Part shown: positions 1-9,401 of the stretch, one piece after another
Position numbering within the stretch: the first letter of the stretch is position 1
Layout of the letters: every line of letters begins with the position of its first letter
Origin: Streptoalloteichus hindustanus
Lineage (GTDB): Bacteria > Actinomycetota > Actinomycetes > Mycobacteriales > Pseudonocardiaceae
Reading direction: 5' to 3'
Length of the DNA: 64,000 nucleotides
NCBI RefSeq assembly: GCF_900129375.1
Contig: NZ_FQVN01000003.1
Location: 372,001-436,000, forward strand
Notes under the pieces: model-generated
The model's database searches: none
Seen by the model: the letters and a program-made list of their open reading frames with translations, nothing else
Told to the model about the DNA's origin: nothing
Made by a program: the position numbers and the translations under genes

Positions 1-687
1 GTGCTCTGGGACATCGACCTGACGTTGGTCGACAGCGCGCGACAGGGCGTCGCCTGGTACACGGCGGCGCTGCGGCGGCTGACCGGGCTGGAGCTGCGCC
101 ACGCGCCGACCTTCGCCGGCCGGACCGAGCGGGCCATCACCACCGAGCTGTTCACCACTCACGGGTTGGCGACGGGGAACGGGCTGGTGGAGGCGTTCTT
201 CGCCGAACTGGTCGCGGTCGCGGCGGAACAGGCCGACCTGCTCGCGGAGCGGGGGCGCGCGCTGCCGGGCGCGGGGTCGGCGCTGAGCACGCTCGCGGCG
301 CTCCCGGGGGTCGTGCAGAGCGTGGTGACCGGCAACCTGCCGGCGATCGCCCGGCAGAAGCTGCGCACGTTCGGGCTGGACGAGCACATCGACTTCTCGA
401 TCGGCGGCTACGGCGACCTCTCGGAGGACCGCCGCGACCTCGTGGCGGCGGCGATCACAGCGGCGAGCGCGGAGCGGGAGACGCCCTACGCGGGGGCGGC
501 CGTCGTGGTCGTCGGCGACACACCGGACGACGTGGTGGGGGCGTTGCGGAACAACGCCGTCGCGGTGGGAGTGGCCACGGGACGCAGCACCGCCGACGAA
601 CTCGACGCGGCGGGCGCCCACGTCGTGCTGCCCGACCTGACCGACACCGACGCGGTCCTCGACGCCGTGTTCGGCCCTGCCGCCTAA
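1..687 (+). CDS. HAD-family hydrolase, 5' end probably cut
   Basis: Cytosolic phosphatase-like protein of the haloacid dehalogenase superfamily; the substrate cannot be told. The nucleophile motif WDIDLTLVD lies at residues 3-11 of the visible part and the acidic motif GDTPDD near 172-177, with a helical cap between them. Relatives usually have a few residues before this DxD motif, so the true start probably lies upstream of the window and the GTG at base 1 is only the first codon visible. It ends 8 bases before a repeated intergenic element. Phosphoglycolate phosphatase-like activity is possible but not shown. Confidence 0.8.
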   Translation: MLWDIDLTLVDSARQGVAWYTAALRRLTGLELRHAPTFAGRTERAITTELFTTHGLATGNGLVEAFFAELVAVAAEQADLLAERGRALPGAGSALSTLAALPGVVQSVVTGNLPAIARQKLRTFGLDEHIDFSIGGYGDLSEDRRDLVAAAITAASAERETPYAGAAVVVVGDTPDDVVGALRNNAVAVGVATGRSTADELDAAGAHVVLPDLTDTDAVLDAVFGPAA

Positions 688-695
688 CTTCTACT

Positions 696-805
696 CAGCC
701 CCCACCCGCCCTGGGGGGCGAGCCCTGCTCCAGCCTAACGCTCAACCTCGCCCGGCCCCAGCACCCCACCGTCCCCTGTGGATAGCCAGCAGGACCTGTG
801 GACAG
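696..805 (+). repeat. intergenic repeat element, copy 1
   Basis: A 45-base block (696-740) with a CCCCC/GGGGG hairpin core matches 41 of 45 bases at 26806-26850. About 37 bases further on are two DnaA-box-like sites, TGTGGATAG (777-785) and TGTGGACAG (797-805), spaced 20 bases apart. The second copy has the same block-to-box layout. No protein is encoded here. Confidence 0.6.
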
Positions 806-992
806 ACGTTTGACACAACACCCTGGTTCGTGCTGAGCCAACCCGCCCATCAGGGGCACCGAGGGGCTGACCAGGCACTTCCACCAGCGCGGCTCGACAG
901 AAGACAAGTGTCCACAATGGACATACACACGCGGGCACCGGATCGCTGCGACGGGTCTCCGCCCGACCAGGCCCGCCAGAGCGAAGAAAATC

Positions 993-1034
993 GCCCGGTG
1001 GGGCGACCCAGCAACGCCGGGCACCCCACCGGGC
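993..1034 (-). terminator. rho-independent terminator after proS
   Basis: Perfect 11-bp stem, GCCCGGTGGGG at 993-1003 against CCCCACCGGGC at 1024-1034. On the minus strand the stem is followed by a T-rich run (GATTTTCTTCGC), and it lies directly beyond the proS stop codon. Confidence 0.8.
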
Positions 1035-1040
1035 GGACAG

Positions 1041-2789
1041 TCAGGAGCGGCAGAGCGAGACCAGGTGCGCGACGACCTCGTCGGCCGCGACCTCGGCGCG
1101 CTCGCCCGTGACGCGGTCCTTGACCTCGACCACGCCCTTGGCCAGGCCCCGACCCACCACCAGGATGGTCGGCACGCCGATCAGCTCCGCGTCGGCGAAC
1201 TTCACGCCCGGCGAGACCGTGCGGTCGTCCAGCAGGACCCGGACCCCGGCCGCGTCCAGCTCGGCCGCGATCCCCTCCGCGCCGGAGCGCACCGCGTCGT
1301 CCTTGCCGGCGACCACGACGTGCACGTCGGCCGGGGCGATCTCCCTCGGCCACACCAGGCCCAGCTCGTCGTGCCGCTGCTCGGCGATCGCCGCCACGGC
1401 GCGGGACACCCCGATGCCGTAGGAGCCCATGGTGATCCGGACCGGCTTCGAGTCCGGGCCCAGCGCGTCGAGCTGCATGGCGTCGGCGTACTTGCGACCG
1501 AGCTGGAAGATGTGGCCGATCTCGATGCCCCTGGCCATCACCAGCGGGCCGGCGCCGTCCGGCGACGGGTCGCCCTCGCGGACCTCGGCGGCCTCGATCG
1601 TGCCGTCCGGGGTGAAGTCCCGCCCGCACACCAGGTCGACGACGTGGTGGTCGAGCTGGTCCGCGCCGGTGACCCACGCCGTGCCGGGGACGACCCGGGG
1701 GTCGACCAGGTAGCGCACCCCGCGCCCGATGAGCGCCTTCGGCCCGATGTAGCCCTTCACCAGCCACGGGTTGGCGGCGAAGTCCGCCTCCTCCAGCAGC
1801 GCGACCTCCAGCGGCGCCAGCGAGGCCTCCAGCCGCTTGAAGTCGACCTCGCGGTCGCCCGGCACGCCCACCCCCAGGAGCTCCCACTCCTCGGCGCCCG
1901 GCTGCCGGGTCTTGACCATGACGTTCTTCAACGTGTCCGCCGCGGTGAAGACGCGGCCCAGCTCGGCGGCGTTGAGGAAGTCCACCAGGCTCTGGATCGT
2001 CGGGGTGTCCGGGGTGTTGTGGACCTCGGCGGCCGGCAGGCCCTCGACCGGGCGGGCGGGCGGGGCCGGAGTCGTCACGGCCTCCACGTTCGCCGCGTAG
2101 CCGGACTCCAGGCACCGCACGTAGGTGTCCTCGCCGACCTCGGCCGGAGCCAGGAACTCCTCGCTGGCCGAGCCGCCCATCGCGCCCGAGACGGCCGACA
2201 CCACGTGGTACTCCAGGCCCAGCCGGTCGAAGATCCGGACGTACGCCTCGCGGTGCAGCTCGTAGGACCGCTTGAGCCCCTCGTCGTCCAGGTCGAACGA
2301 GTAGGCGTCCTTCATCACGAACTCGCGGCCCCGCAGGATGCCGGCGCGCGGGCGCTCCTCGTCCCGGTACTTGTTCTGGATCTGGTACAGGATGACGGGG
2401 TAGTCCTTGTAGGAGCTGTACTCGCCCTTGACCATCAGGGTGAACAGCTCCTCGTGCGTCGGGCCGAGGAGGTAGTCCGCCTTCTTGCGGTCCCTGAGCC
2501 GGAACAGGCTGTCGCCGTACTCGGTCCAGCGGCCGGTCGCCTCGTAGGGCTCCTTCGGCAGCAGCGCCGGGAAGTGCACCTCCTGGGCGCCGATCGCGTC
2601 CATCTCCTCCCGGACGACGCGCTCGACGTTGCGCAGCACCCGGTAGCCGAGCGGCAGCCACGAGTAGATCCCCGGCGCGATCCGCCGCACGTAGCCGGCG
2701 CGGACCAACAGCTTGTGACTCGGCACCTCGGCGTCGGCCGGGTCCTCGCGCAGGGTGCGCAGGAACAGCGACGACATCCTCGTGATCAC
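1041..2789 (-). CDS. proS: prolyl-tRNA synthetase
   Basis: Class II aminoacyl-tRNA synthetase that charges tRNA-Pro in the cytosol. The 582-residue length fits the bacterial (prokaryote-type) form with the editing insertion. The N-terminus reads [16 protein letters not shown], typical of actinobacterial ProS. The motif 2 region with [12 protein letters not shown] follows near residue 145, the YbaK-like editing insertion occupies the middle, and the anticodon-binding domain is C-terminal. The start is a GTG preceded by GGGAG. It is transcribed alone toward the first gene and ends in a strong terminator. Confidence 0.96.
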   Translation of the reverse strand: MITRMSSLFLRTLREDPADAEVPSHKLLVRAGYVRRIAPGIYSWLPLGYRVLRNVERVVREEMDAIGAQEVHFPALLPKEPYEATGRWTEYGDSLFRLRDRKKADYLLGPTHEELFTLMVKGEYSSYKDYPVILYQIQNKYRDEERPRAGILRGREFVMKDAYSFDLDDEGLKRSYELHREAYVRIFDRLGLEYHVVSAVSGAMGGSASEEFLAPAEVGEDTYVRCLESGYAANVEAVTTPAPPARPVEGLPAAEVHNTPDTPTIQSLVDFLNAAELGRVFTAADTLKNVMVKTRQPGAEEWELLGVGVPGDREVDFKRLEASLAPLEVALLEEADFAANPWLVKGYIGPKALIGRGVRYLVDPRVVPGTAWVTGADQLDHHVVDLVCGRDFTPDGTIEAAEVREGDPSPDGAGPLVMARGIEIGHIFQLGRKYADAMQLDALGPDSKPVRITMGSYGIGVSRAVAAIAEQRHDELGLVWPREIAPADVHVVVAGKDDAVRSGAEGIAAELDAAGVRVLLDDRTVSPGVKFADAELIGVPTILVVGRGLAKGVVEVKDRVTGERAEVAADEVVAHLVSLCRS

Positions 2790-2871
2790 GGCGGAGTGCT
2801 CCCGGGTAGCGGTACGGAACTGTTCATGCAGGGTACCCGCGGTGCCCAGCCGGTTTGTCGGTGCCCGACAC

Positions 2872-2883
2872 TAGGGTGCGCGC
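2872..2883 (+). promoter_or_regulatory. leaderless promoter -10 for the VOC gene
   Basis: TAGGGT at 2872-2877 is followed by exactly 6 bases and then the ATG at 2884. This spacing puts transcription start on the start codon, and no Shine-Dalgarno sequence is present. Confidence 0.6.
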
Positions 2884-3231
2884 ATGTCCCTGACGATGAA
2901 GATGGTCACCATCGACTGCGAGGACCCCCAGCGGCTCGTGGCGTTCTGGACGCGGGCGCTGGGCGCGTCGGTGGTCGTCGACTACACGGAGTTCGTCATC
3001 CTCGGGGTCGAGGGATCCCCGGCGCTGGGGCTGCAGCGGGTGGACGAGCCCCGGGCGGGCAAGAACCGGGTGCACTTCGACCTCGTCGCCGACGACCCGG
3101 CCGCCGAGGTCCGCCGCCTGGTGGAACTGGGGGCCACCCAGCTCGCCGAGCACAGCGTGCCCGGACTGGCCTGGACGGTGCTGGCCGACCCGGAGGGCAA
3201 CGAGTTCTGCGTGTCCGAGAAGCACGAGTGA
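2884..3231 (+). CDS. VOC (glyoxalase-like) domain protein
   Basis: Single-domain protein of 115 residues with the beta-alpha-beta-beta-beta fold of the vicinal oxygen chelate superfamily. It begins MKMVTIDCEDPQRLVAFWTR after MSLT, has the central LQRVDEPRAGKNRVHFDL stretch and ends with the ADPEGNEFCV signature. Such proteins act as lyases, dioxygenases or antibiotic-binding proteins, and neither substrate nor metal can be inferred here. It is divergent from proS and appears to be translated from a leaderless mRNA. Confidence 0.85.
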   Translation: MSLTMKMVTIDCEDPQRLVAFWTRALGASVVVDYTEFVILGVEGSPALGLQRVDEPRAGKNRVHFDLVADDPAAEVRRLVELGATQLAEHSVPGLAWTVLADPEGNEFCVSEKHE

Positions 3232-3384
3232 ACCAGCCACAGGGAAACCAGCGCTGAACGGCCGTCTCGGCACGTCCTGCGCATTGGCGGTGCGTCACCG
3301 CGCCGCACGGGTCTCAGGTCGGGGCAGGACTCACGTCAGGGACAACCTCGAACGTCCACAGTGGTGGACGTGGGTCCACGTCGA

Positions 3385-4332
3385 TCAGGGCCACCGGGTG
3401 CGGTGCGCGACCCACTGCCGGGCAGCGGAGGCAGCCCGTCGTTGGTACGCCCGCAATCCGAGGGAGCCGGCCGGTTCCGGGAGACGGCTGTTCAGCTCCC
3501 AGTACCCCGCCCACGCGGCGGCGAACCCGGTGACCGCCCAGGCCGGGACCCGCGCCACCGCCGAACGCGACAGCACCAGCCGCTCGGCGTCCGCCGGGGT
3601 GTGCCCCGCCATCAGCAGGTGCGGCACCAGCGACACGACGTCGAGCCAGGGCGCGCCGTGGCACGGGTAGGACCAGTCCACGACCACCACCCGGCCGTCG
3701 GCGACCCGTCGGATCAGGTTGTCCGGGCGAAGATCGTTGTGCAGCAGGGTGTCGCCCTCCGCCCAGGGGTGCCACGCCGTCTCGACGGCGACCAGCGAGT
3801 CCAGGTTGCGGAGCGCCCACGGGTCGAGGTCGGTGGGCGGCGCCACCGCCAGCGCCGCCCACCCCCGCAGCAGCGGGGCGAGATCGACCAGCACGCTCGG
3901 CGCGTCGCGCACCGGGCACGGGGTGAACGCCTTCGCCAGGCCGTTCAACGCGCTCAACACGGCGGCCAGGTCAGGCGATCCCGGTCGGACGTTGGGCTCC
4001 CGCCCGTCCACGTCCTCGAAGGCGAGCACGATCCACTCTTCGTCCACACCGAACAAGAGCCGGGGGGTGGGTGCGTTCGCCGGCAAGCGCACCACCACGT
4101 GGCCCTCCAGCCGGTAGCTCGCCGCCTGCGCGTGCGTCGCCGGCAGCCCCTTCACGAAGACCCGTCGCCCGTCCGCCAACGCGAGCCGGGAGGCCAGCCC
4201 CGGAGTGAACCCGCCGACCTGCCCCCACGCCTTGCTGACCGCCGACCCGAGCTTCTCCTCGACGACGACGCGGACCGTGGCCGGCACCTCGGCCCAGGAA
4301 GGGCGCAGCACGCGTCCGGAGTCGGTGAGCAT
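3385..4332 (-). CDS. aminoglycoside phosphotransferase (APH) family protein
   Basis: Protein-kinase-like small-molecule phosphotransferase. The nucleotide-binding strand carries GRRVFVKGL (Lys), the catalytic loop reads LLHNDLRPDNLI and the metal-binding Asp sits in VVVDWSYPCHGAPWLD, so the active site looks complete. The substrate is unknown; such genes are often annotated as putative resistance genes without proof. The ATG at 4332 was chosen because the family usually begins shortly before the RPSWAEVP-like segment; a GTG at 4386 is also in frame and would add 18 residues. It is monocistronic, next to a double GNAT protein. Confidence 0.8.
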   Translation of the reverse strand: MLTDSGRVLRPSWAEVPATVRVVVEEKLGSAVSKAWGQVGGFTPGLASRLALADGRRVFVKGLPATHAQAASYRLEGHVVVRLPANAPTPRLLFGVDEEWIVLAFEDVDGREPNVRPGSPDLAAVLSALNGLAKAFTPCPVRDAPSVLVDLAPLLRGWAALAVAPPTDLDPWALRNLDSLVAVETAWHPWAEGDTLLHNDLRPDNLIRRVADGRVVVVDWSYPCHGAPWLDVVSLVPHLLMAGHTPADAERLVLSRSAVARVPAWAVTGFAAAWAGYWELNSRLPEPAGSLGLRAYQRRAASAARQWVAHRTRWP

Positions 4333-4482
4333 CGTCAGGACCGCGCTCCGCACCGCCCGGAGCCCGCCCACCAGGGGCGGCGGCACGACTGGTCACGCAT
4401 GATCCGTCTCCCGAGAACAGCCCTGACCGGTGGGAGTCCGCGGCGGGCCCGCGAGCACGCGGCCCCGACGGCCGCGCCGTGA

Positions 4483-5472
4483 TCATTGTACGGTTTCGCC
4501 CGTCATCACCGCTGGCAATGCCCGCGAATACGCCACCCAGCTCGTTTCCACCTCGAAGCCACAGCGGCGGTAGAGCCCCAGGGCACCGGTCGGATTGCTG
4601 ACGTCGACTCCCAACGCGGCCTGGGCGAAGCCACTGCGCGCATAGGCGGCGAGGGCGTGGGCGAGCAGTGCGGCCGCCGCGCCGCGTCCACGCCACTCGC
4701 GGCGGGTGCCGAGAAGTTCGACGACCGCGGAGCGAACGCCTGTGGCCTCGGTGTCGGCGGGGTACTCGTGGGTCAGGAGATACGCGGCGACCTCCCCGTT
4801 CGGCGCGACCAACAGGTAGGAGAGCGACGGGCGGAAGGCGTACGAGCCCGTGCGGGCGCGCTTCCAGAGCTCCTCGTCCACGGCCACGTTGCCCCAGTGG
4901 TCGACGAACGCGGCGTTGTGCGCGAGACGAACCTTCTCGTCGAGATCGGGAGCGTACGCAACGAGACGCAGGCCTTCCGGAACAGCGACCTCGTTGACCG
5001 GCTGCGCCAGATCGCGCTTCATGTCGTAGAACCGTCGGATCGGTCGAAACCCGAGCTGCTCCAGCAGGGACGCGAGCCGGTGGTTGGGTTCGTGGCAGGG
5101 GACCTCGACGTTCGCGGGAAGGTCGGGGCGGCGCTCGCGGTGCATCTCCTCGCCGCGGGCGAGAAGCCGCTGGAGCAGCTCGCTTCCCAGGCCCCGGTCA
5201 CGGTGCGAGGGACGCACGGCGCCCTCCACCCTGATGCGGTGAATCCCCTCGTCCGTGACGCGTGCGGTCACAACCCCGGACGCGACGAGAATTTCGCCGT
5301 CATACGCGAGCACCGTGTCCGTGCTGAGGTCGACCAGGGGATCGGAAATCCATTCCTCGAGGTCTTCCCTCGTGGTGTTCTCCCCGGTCCGGTCCACCGA
5401 CTCGACGGCGGCGAGCAGCTCCACCCACGCCGACATGTCCGCGGTTCTCATGGGCCGCCACAGAATGTCCAT
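4483..5472 (-). CDS. tandem GNAT N-acetyltransferase
   Basis: Protein of about 329 residues with two GCN5-related acetyltransferase domains. The N-terminal one has GAVRPSHRDRGLGSELLQRL and the C-terminal one has the stronger acetyl-CoA loop RREWRGRGAAAALLAHALAAY. This layout resembles mycothiol synthase MshD, but many two-domain GNAT proteins of unknown substrate exist and the neighbours give no mycothiol context. The ATG at 5472 follows TACGGT by 8 bases, suggesting an almost leaderless mRNA. It is divergent from yaaA with 65 bases between the starts. Confidence 0.82.
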   Translation of the reverse strand: MDILWRPMRTADMSAWVELLAAVESVDRTGENTTREDLEEWISDPLVDLSTDTVLAYDGEILVASGVVTARVTDEGIHRIRVEGAVRPSHRDRGLGSELLQRLLARGEEMHRERRPDLPANVEVPCHEPNHRLASLLEQLGFRPIRRFYDMKRDLAQPVNEVAVPEGLRLVAYAPDLDEKVRLAHNAAFVDHWGNVAVDEELWKRARTGSYAFRPSLSYLLVAPNGEVAAYLLTHEYPADTEATGVRSAVVELLGTRREWRGRGAAAALLAHALAAYARSGFAQAALGVDVSNPTGALGLYRRCGFEVETSWVAYSRALPAVMTGETVQ

Positions 5473-5525
5473 GTTCAACCACCGTAGGAGGGTGGACATG
5501 AGCTGGGCCACAGGTTTTCGCCGCC

Positions 5526-5537
5526 TAGGGTGTGGAC
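5526..5537 (+). promoter_or_regulatory. leaderless promoter -10 deciding the yaaA start
   Basis: TAGGGT at 5526-5531 lies 6 bases before the GTG at 5538. A GTG directly abutting the box at 5532 would lie upstream of the transcription start, so 5538 is preferred. The protein then begins MLVLLPPSE, as family members usually do. Confidence 0.6.
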
Positions 5538-6278
5538 GTGCTGGTGTTGTTGCCCCCTTCGGAGACCAAGGCCGCCGGCGGCGAGGGCGCGCCGCTGGAC
5601 CTCGACGCGCTGTCGTGGCCGAAGCTGACCCCTGTCCGCCGCGGACTGGTGAACGCGCTCGTCGAGCTGGCCGCCGACGTGCCGGCGAGTCTGGCCGCGC
5701 TGGGACTCTCCGAACGCCAGCGGGTGGAGGTGGAGCGCAACGCGGCGCTGTGGACCTCCCCCACGCTTCCCGCCCTGCGCCGGTACACCGGAGTGCTCTA
5801 CGACGCGCTTGACGTCGCCGGCATGACTCGCGCGGCGCTCGCGCGGGCCGAACAACGGCTCGCGGTGGCGTCCGCCCTGTTCGGGCTCGTACGAGGAGCC
5901 GACCTGATCCCCGCGTACCGGCTCTCCGCGGGCAGCGCGCTTCCGGGGACCGATCCGCTCCGGGACCTGTGGCGGCCCGCCCTCGAACCAGTTCTGTCCA
6001 CAGTGGACGAACTGGTTCTGGATCTCCGGTCGGGCGCGTACGCGGGACTGGCCAGGGTGCGCGACGCGGTGACCGTTCGGGTGGTGACAGAGGACGCCTC
6101 CGGACGCCGCAAGACGGTCAGCCACCACAACAAGGCGTACAAGGGCCGACTCGCGCAGGCGTTGGCGACCACACGCGCCAATGTGTCCACAGTGGATGAT
6201 GTCTGCCGAGTGGCGCGAGGGCAGAGCATGACTCTGGAGCGCACCGGGGAGCTCGTCCTCGACCTCGTCGTCTCCTGA
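5538..6278 (+). CDS. yaaA: YaaA family peroxide-stress protein
   Basis: Member of the YaaA/DUF328 family. E. coli YaaA lowers free iron during hydrogen peroxide stress and binds DNA. About 246 residues, full length: N-terminal LVLLPPSETKA, a central ALFGLVRGADLIPAYRLS, and the C-terminal SHHNKAYKGRLAQAL with the GQSMTLERTGEL segment. The coding sequence contains two palindromic TGTCCACAGTGGA sites (5995-6008 and 6184-6196) that use the uncommon codon ACA. The first is embedded in a 34-base inverted repeat. Transcription is probably leaderless. Confidence 0.88.
   Translation: MLVLLPPSETKAAGGEGAPLDLDALSWPKLTPVRRGLVNALVELAADVPASLAALGLSERQRVEVERNAALWTSPTLPALRRYTGVLYDALDVAGMTRAALARAEQRLAVASALFGLVRGADLIPAYRLSAGSALPGTDPLRDLWRPALEPVLSTVDELVLDLRSGAYAGLARVRDAVTVRVVTEDASGRRKTVSHHNKAYKGRLAQALATTRANVSTVDDVCRVARGQSMTLERTGELVLDLVVS
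5985..6018 (+). repeat. 34-base inverted repeat inside yaaA
   Basis: GAACCAGTTC (5985-5994) pairs with GAACTGGTTC (6009-6018), and between them lies GTCCACAGTGGAC (5996-6008). The codons used (CCA, GTT, ACA, GAA) are less GC-rich than their neighbours, suggesting selection on the DNA or RNA and not only on the protein. Confidence 0.6.
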
Positions 6279-6464
6279 CGAACACCTCTTCACCAGCACG
6301 GGCGAGCCCCCACCTCGACCACCCAAAAACCGGTTGCACGTGGACGGCGACCTCGCCATGCTGGTCCGAACGTTGGCGGAAACGACCTGGACGGTCACAG
6401 GCTGGAGAGGGGTGAGTCGCTATGGCGGTCACTGTCACGACCTCGACTCAGCACCCCGTTCACC

Positions 6465-6515
6465 AGCCCCACCGGCCGAGCACGACGACCGGTTGATCCA
6501 GCACCCGGTGGGGCT
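6465..6515 (+). promoter_or_regulatory. 5' leader hairpin before the RIO kinase
   Basis: AGCCCCACCGG (6465-6475) is the exact reverse complement of CCGGTGGGGCT (6505-6515), with a 29-base loop. The ribosome binding site AGGAGG starts only 9 bases later (6524). It could be a leader structure that influences initiation; no ligand is suggested. Confidence 0.4.
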
Positions 6516-6539
6516 TCCCGTCCAGGAGGACACCCCATC

Positions 6540-7538
6540 GTGCGCGAGCACACGACCGACCCCAACGACGACATCTTCGACCGCTACGCCCAGTACACCG
6601 ACTCGGACGACGACGCCCCGCGGGCCCAGCGGATGCGGCGCCGCCGCTCCGACGACGAGATCGGCCCCCAACGCCGGGGACGGCTCACCGCCGAGGAACG
6701 CGATCTCCTCGCACTGCGCCGCGAGGACGCCGTCACCGAAGACGGCATCCTCCCTCCCGACGGCGACCGCTGGTCCACCTGGGACGACGGCGACCAGGGT
6801 CCGCGGCCGCACCCCCAGTGGCTGATCACCGAACTCGCCGCGGTCGACCGCGAACTGGGCGTCCTCAAGACGGGCAAGGAAGCCGACGTCCACCTCCTGG
6901 AGCGCTTCATGCCCGGCACCCCGCGCTCCTGCCTCCTCGCCGCCAAGCGCTACCGCAGCAACGACCACCGGCTCTTCCACCGCGACACCGGCTACCTCGA
7001 AGGCCGTCGCATGCGCCGCTCACGTGAAGGCCGCGCGATCGCACTCCGCAGCGACTTCGGCCGCAACCTCATCGCCGAACAGTGGGCCGCCGCCGAGTTC
7101 GCCGCCCTCGGCCGTCTCTGGGAACTCGGCGCCCCGGTCCCCTACCCCGCCCAACGGGTGGGCACGGAACTCCTGCTGGAGTTCATCGGCTCCGCCGAAG
7201 GGGGCGCGGCCCCTCGCCTCGCGCAACTCCGCCCGGACCCCGACCAGCTCCGCGACCTGTGGGACCAACTCCTCGCGGCAATGCTCCTCCTGGCCAGGAA
7301 CGGCTACGCCCACGGCGACCTGAGCGCCTACAACCTGCTGGTCCACGAGGACCGGCTGGTGCTCATCGACCTGCCGCAGGTGGTCGACGTGGTGGCGAAT
7401 CCAAGGGGGATGGAGTTCCTGGAACGGGACTTCCAGAACGTGTCCGCGTGGTTCGCCGCCCGGGGGCTCGGGGTGGCGGAACTGGACCCCGAGACGTGGG
7501 TGCGGGCGTTGAGGGCGGAGGCGGGGTTGGACGCCTAG
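6540..7538 (+). CDS. RIO-type serine protein kinase
   Basis: Protein of 332 residues with a C-terminal RIO1-like kinase domain. The phosphate-binding loop reads LKTGKEADVHLL (about 103-114), the catalytic loop is GYAHGDLSAYNLLV, and the metal-binding motif LIDLPQVVD follows. In archaea and eukaryotes RIO kinases act in ribosome maturation; bacterial RIO proteins are poorly characterised. Residues 1-80 are charged and probably disordered. The GTG start at 6540 is set by AGGAGG at 6524-6529. Confidence 0.88.
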   Translation: MREHTTDPNDDIFDRYAQYTDSDDDAPRAQRMRRRRSDDEIGPQRRGRLTAEERDLLALRREDAVTEDGILPPDGDRWSTWDDGDQGPRPHPQWLITELAAVDRELGVLKTGKEADVHLLERFMPGTPRSCLLAAKRYRSNDHRLFHRDTGYLEGRRMRRSREGRAIALRSDFGRNLIAEQWAAAEFAALGRLWELGAPVPYPAQRVGTELLLEFIGSAEGGAAPRLAQLRPDPDQLRDLWDQLLAAMLLLARNGYAHGDLSAYNLLVHEDRLVLIDLPQVVDVVANPRGMEFLERDFQNVSAWFAARGLGVAELDPETWVRALRAEAGLDA

Positions 7539-7581
7539 GCCCTGCGGCTCGCTGGGGGTGGGCCGTGTGTGGTGGGGTGGT

Positions 7582-7611
7582 TGGTTGCGCTGTCCATGGC
7601 CAGCGCAACCA
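7582..7611. terminator. terminator between RIO kinase and GH6 gene
   Basis: Perfect 10-bp stem, TGGTTGCGCT (7582-7591) against AGCGCAACCA (7602-7611), with a 10-base loop. It lies just after the RIO kinase stop and could serve both converging transcripts. Confidence 0.6.
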
Positions 7612-8014
7612 GCCTCCGCCAACGTTGGTCGGAAATGCCCGTTCCCCCGTGCTCATCACCTCCGTCCCCGAATGTGCGGGCTGGTCCCCGATGGTTTGTC
7701 GGTGGTGGGCCCACGAACTGTGAGCTGCCGGAGATCTCCGGATGTTGCTCGCGCCGCTGGACGTTCATCGGCGTCGGCCGCCGGCCGGTGGACGTCCTCC
7801 AGGTGAACACCTGTCGCAGTGGCCGCTCGTGCGGAGTGCGGCCCTCGTTCATGGTGGCAGTGCTCGAACGGAAGTTCGATCTGACTGGCGGGAGATCACG
7901 CGGAGAGGTGATCGCGGGGCGGGGAAGGCCCCGGCTCAACCAGCCGGGGGAAGCCGATTCGTTCGTGCTGGCAAGCGAAACGGTCAACCGAGTGGCGCGG
8001 TGGGGTGGGCCGGG
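7612..8014. other. long non-coding spacer
   Basis: About 400 bases between two convergent genes with no convincing coding frame, RNA gene or operator. Composition is slightly less GC-rich than the surroundings. I see nothing definite in it. Confidence 0.4.
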
Positions 8015-8992
8015 TCAGCGGCCGTCGATCAGTCGGACGGCGAGGTCTGGGCTGAACTGACCGGCTCGGGTGTCGGGGGCGATGCCGCACGTTCCGTCCG
8101 ACTCGCCCGGGTTCTTCACCCAGAGCAGCATCTCGACGCCGCTGGCGCCCCCGGCCCTCGTCGGTGTGCCGACCCTACGCCCGGGCGGATTGCACCACGC
8201 GCCGCCGGGAGCCGGACCGTTGCCGTTGCGACTGCTGTCGACGACGAGGGCCTTCGTGTAACCGAACCGCGCCTTCAGCGCGGCGTTCACCTTGTCCGCG
8301 TAGGACTTCGACTGGGCTGTCGTGTGGTAGTTCGAGACGTTCAGCGCGAAGCCGCGGATGCCCCGCACACCGGCGGCGTGGAGTTCGCCGGCGAGCGTGT
8401 CCGGCGCCACCCAACTCGCGTTGCCGGCGTCCAGGTAGGTCCAGGCGTTCCGTGCCGATCGCAGCTTGCCCACCGCGTGCCGGAGAAGGTCGAGTCGGGT
8501 CGCGCGCTGGTCGGACGGCACGCAGTCGAGCCGCTGGGCCAAGGCGTCCGGTTCGAGCACGACGACGGCCGGGCGGTCACCGATGCCGGCGACGAAGTCG
8601 CTGATCCAGCGCTTGTAGGCGTCCGGGCTGGGAGCGCCGCCGGCGGAGTGGCTGCCGCAGTCGCGGCCGTACATGAAGTAGGGCACCAGGATCGGAAGCC
8701 TGTTCTCCCGGTCGGCGGCGCGGACGTAGGCGGACACCGCCGCACGGACGTCGCCGCTCCACTCGCCGAACCACTTCCCCTGGGGCACAGCGGCGACCGC
8801 GCTGCTGATCCTGCCCGCGCGAGGGTCGTCGGAGTGTGCCCGCACCCACACCGCGGCCTGCAGATTCGGGTCGGCGTAGAAGCCGTCGGTCATCCTCACC
8901 GGGTTCCCCGCGGCGGCGTGGGCACTCGCGAGTGTCGGCAGCCCGGTGACCACGGCGACCGCGAGCGCGGTGACGAGACGACTGATCCTCAC
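8015..8992 (-). CDS. secreted glycoside hydrolase family 6 (cellulase)
   Basis: Exported endoglucanase or cellobiohydrolase that cleaves beta-1,4-glucan with inversion. A Sec signal peptide covers about residues 1-27 (ending SAHAAA). The GH6 core then shows YGRDCGSHSAG, the general-acid motif VVLEPDAL, ALNVSNYHT, VDSSRNGNGP, WCNPPGRRVG and LLWVKNPGESDGTC, so all usual landmarks are present. The length of 325 residues is a bare catalytic domain with no carbohydrate-binding module, suggesting soluble or short substrates. The GTG start follows a GGGAGGGAGG ribosome binding site. Confidence 0.92.
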   Translation of the reverse strand: MRISRLVTALAVAVVTGLPTLASAHAAAGNPVRMTDGFYADPNLQAAVWVRAHSDDPRAGRISSAVAAVPQGKWFGEWSGDVRAAVSAYVRAADRENRLPILVPYFMYGRDCGSHSAGGAPSPDAYKRWISDFVAGIGDRPAVVVLEPDALAQRLDCVPSDQRATRLDLLRHAVGKLRSARNAWTYLDAGNASWVAPDTLAGELHAAGVRGIRGFALNVSNYHTTAQSKSYADKVNAALKARFGYTKALVVDSSRNGNGPAPGGAWCNPPGRRVGTPTRAGGASGVEMLLWVKNPGESDGTCGIAPDTRAGQFSPDLAVRLIDGR

Positions 8993-9401
8993 TCTGCCTC
9001 CCTCCCTCGGGGGCGACGGCGGCGGAAGAGCAGGAAAGACCCCTGACTGTTCCTACCGCTGTTCGGCCGCGAGTTTCCGACGAGGGCCACCGCCTGTTGG
9101 TGGCGTGGTCACCTCCACTCGGCACAGCGGACGGGCCGTGGGCCCGGCACGGACCGTGTCCGTCGCCACTCTGACCGTCCCACCACCGGGCACGCTCTGT
9201 CCATCAGGTACGCTCAAAGTGCACTGGCATGCGGTTCTCCGCGATCTCGCCATCCCGGCGACGACGACCGGTGCCACCGAAGATCCATTGCGGCGCCCGC
9301 ACCCGACAGGGCTGTGCGCCAGGCTCGTCCTTGTGATCAGCACCGTGGGCCGGCGCCCGCGGGGCCTCCCCGTGACGTGCCACGTCCCGGAGAGGGCAGA
9401 C
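8993..9401. other. divergent spacer with likely helicase leader
   Basis: About 400 bases separate the GH6 start from the helicase TTG. The reading frame stays open across it but the composition does not look coding. TACGCT at 9203-9208 could be a -10 box, which would leave a leader near 190 bases. Long leaders are common for DEAD-box helicase genes. No riboswitch class is recognised. Confidence 0.35.

Noticed and set aside
1065-3257. Very long open frames antisense to proS and to several cob genes
   Set aside because: High GC keeps antisense frames open; the real genes show family motifs and ribosome binding sites.
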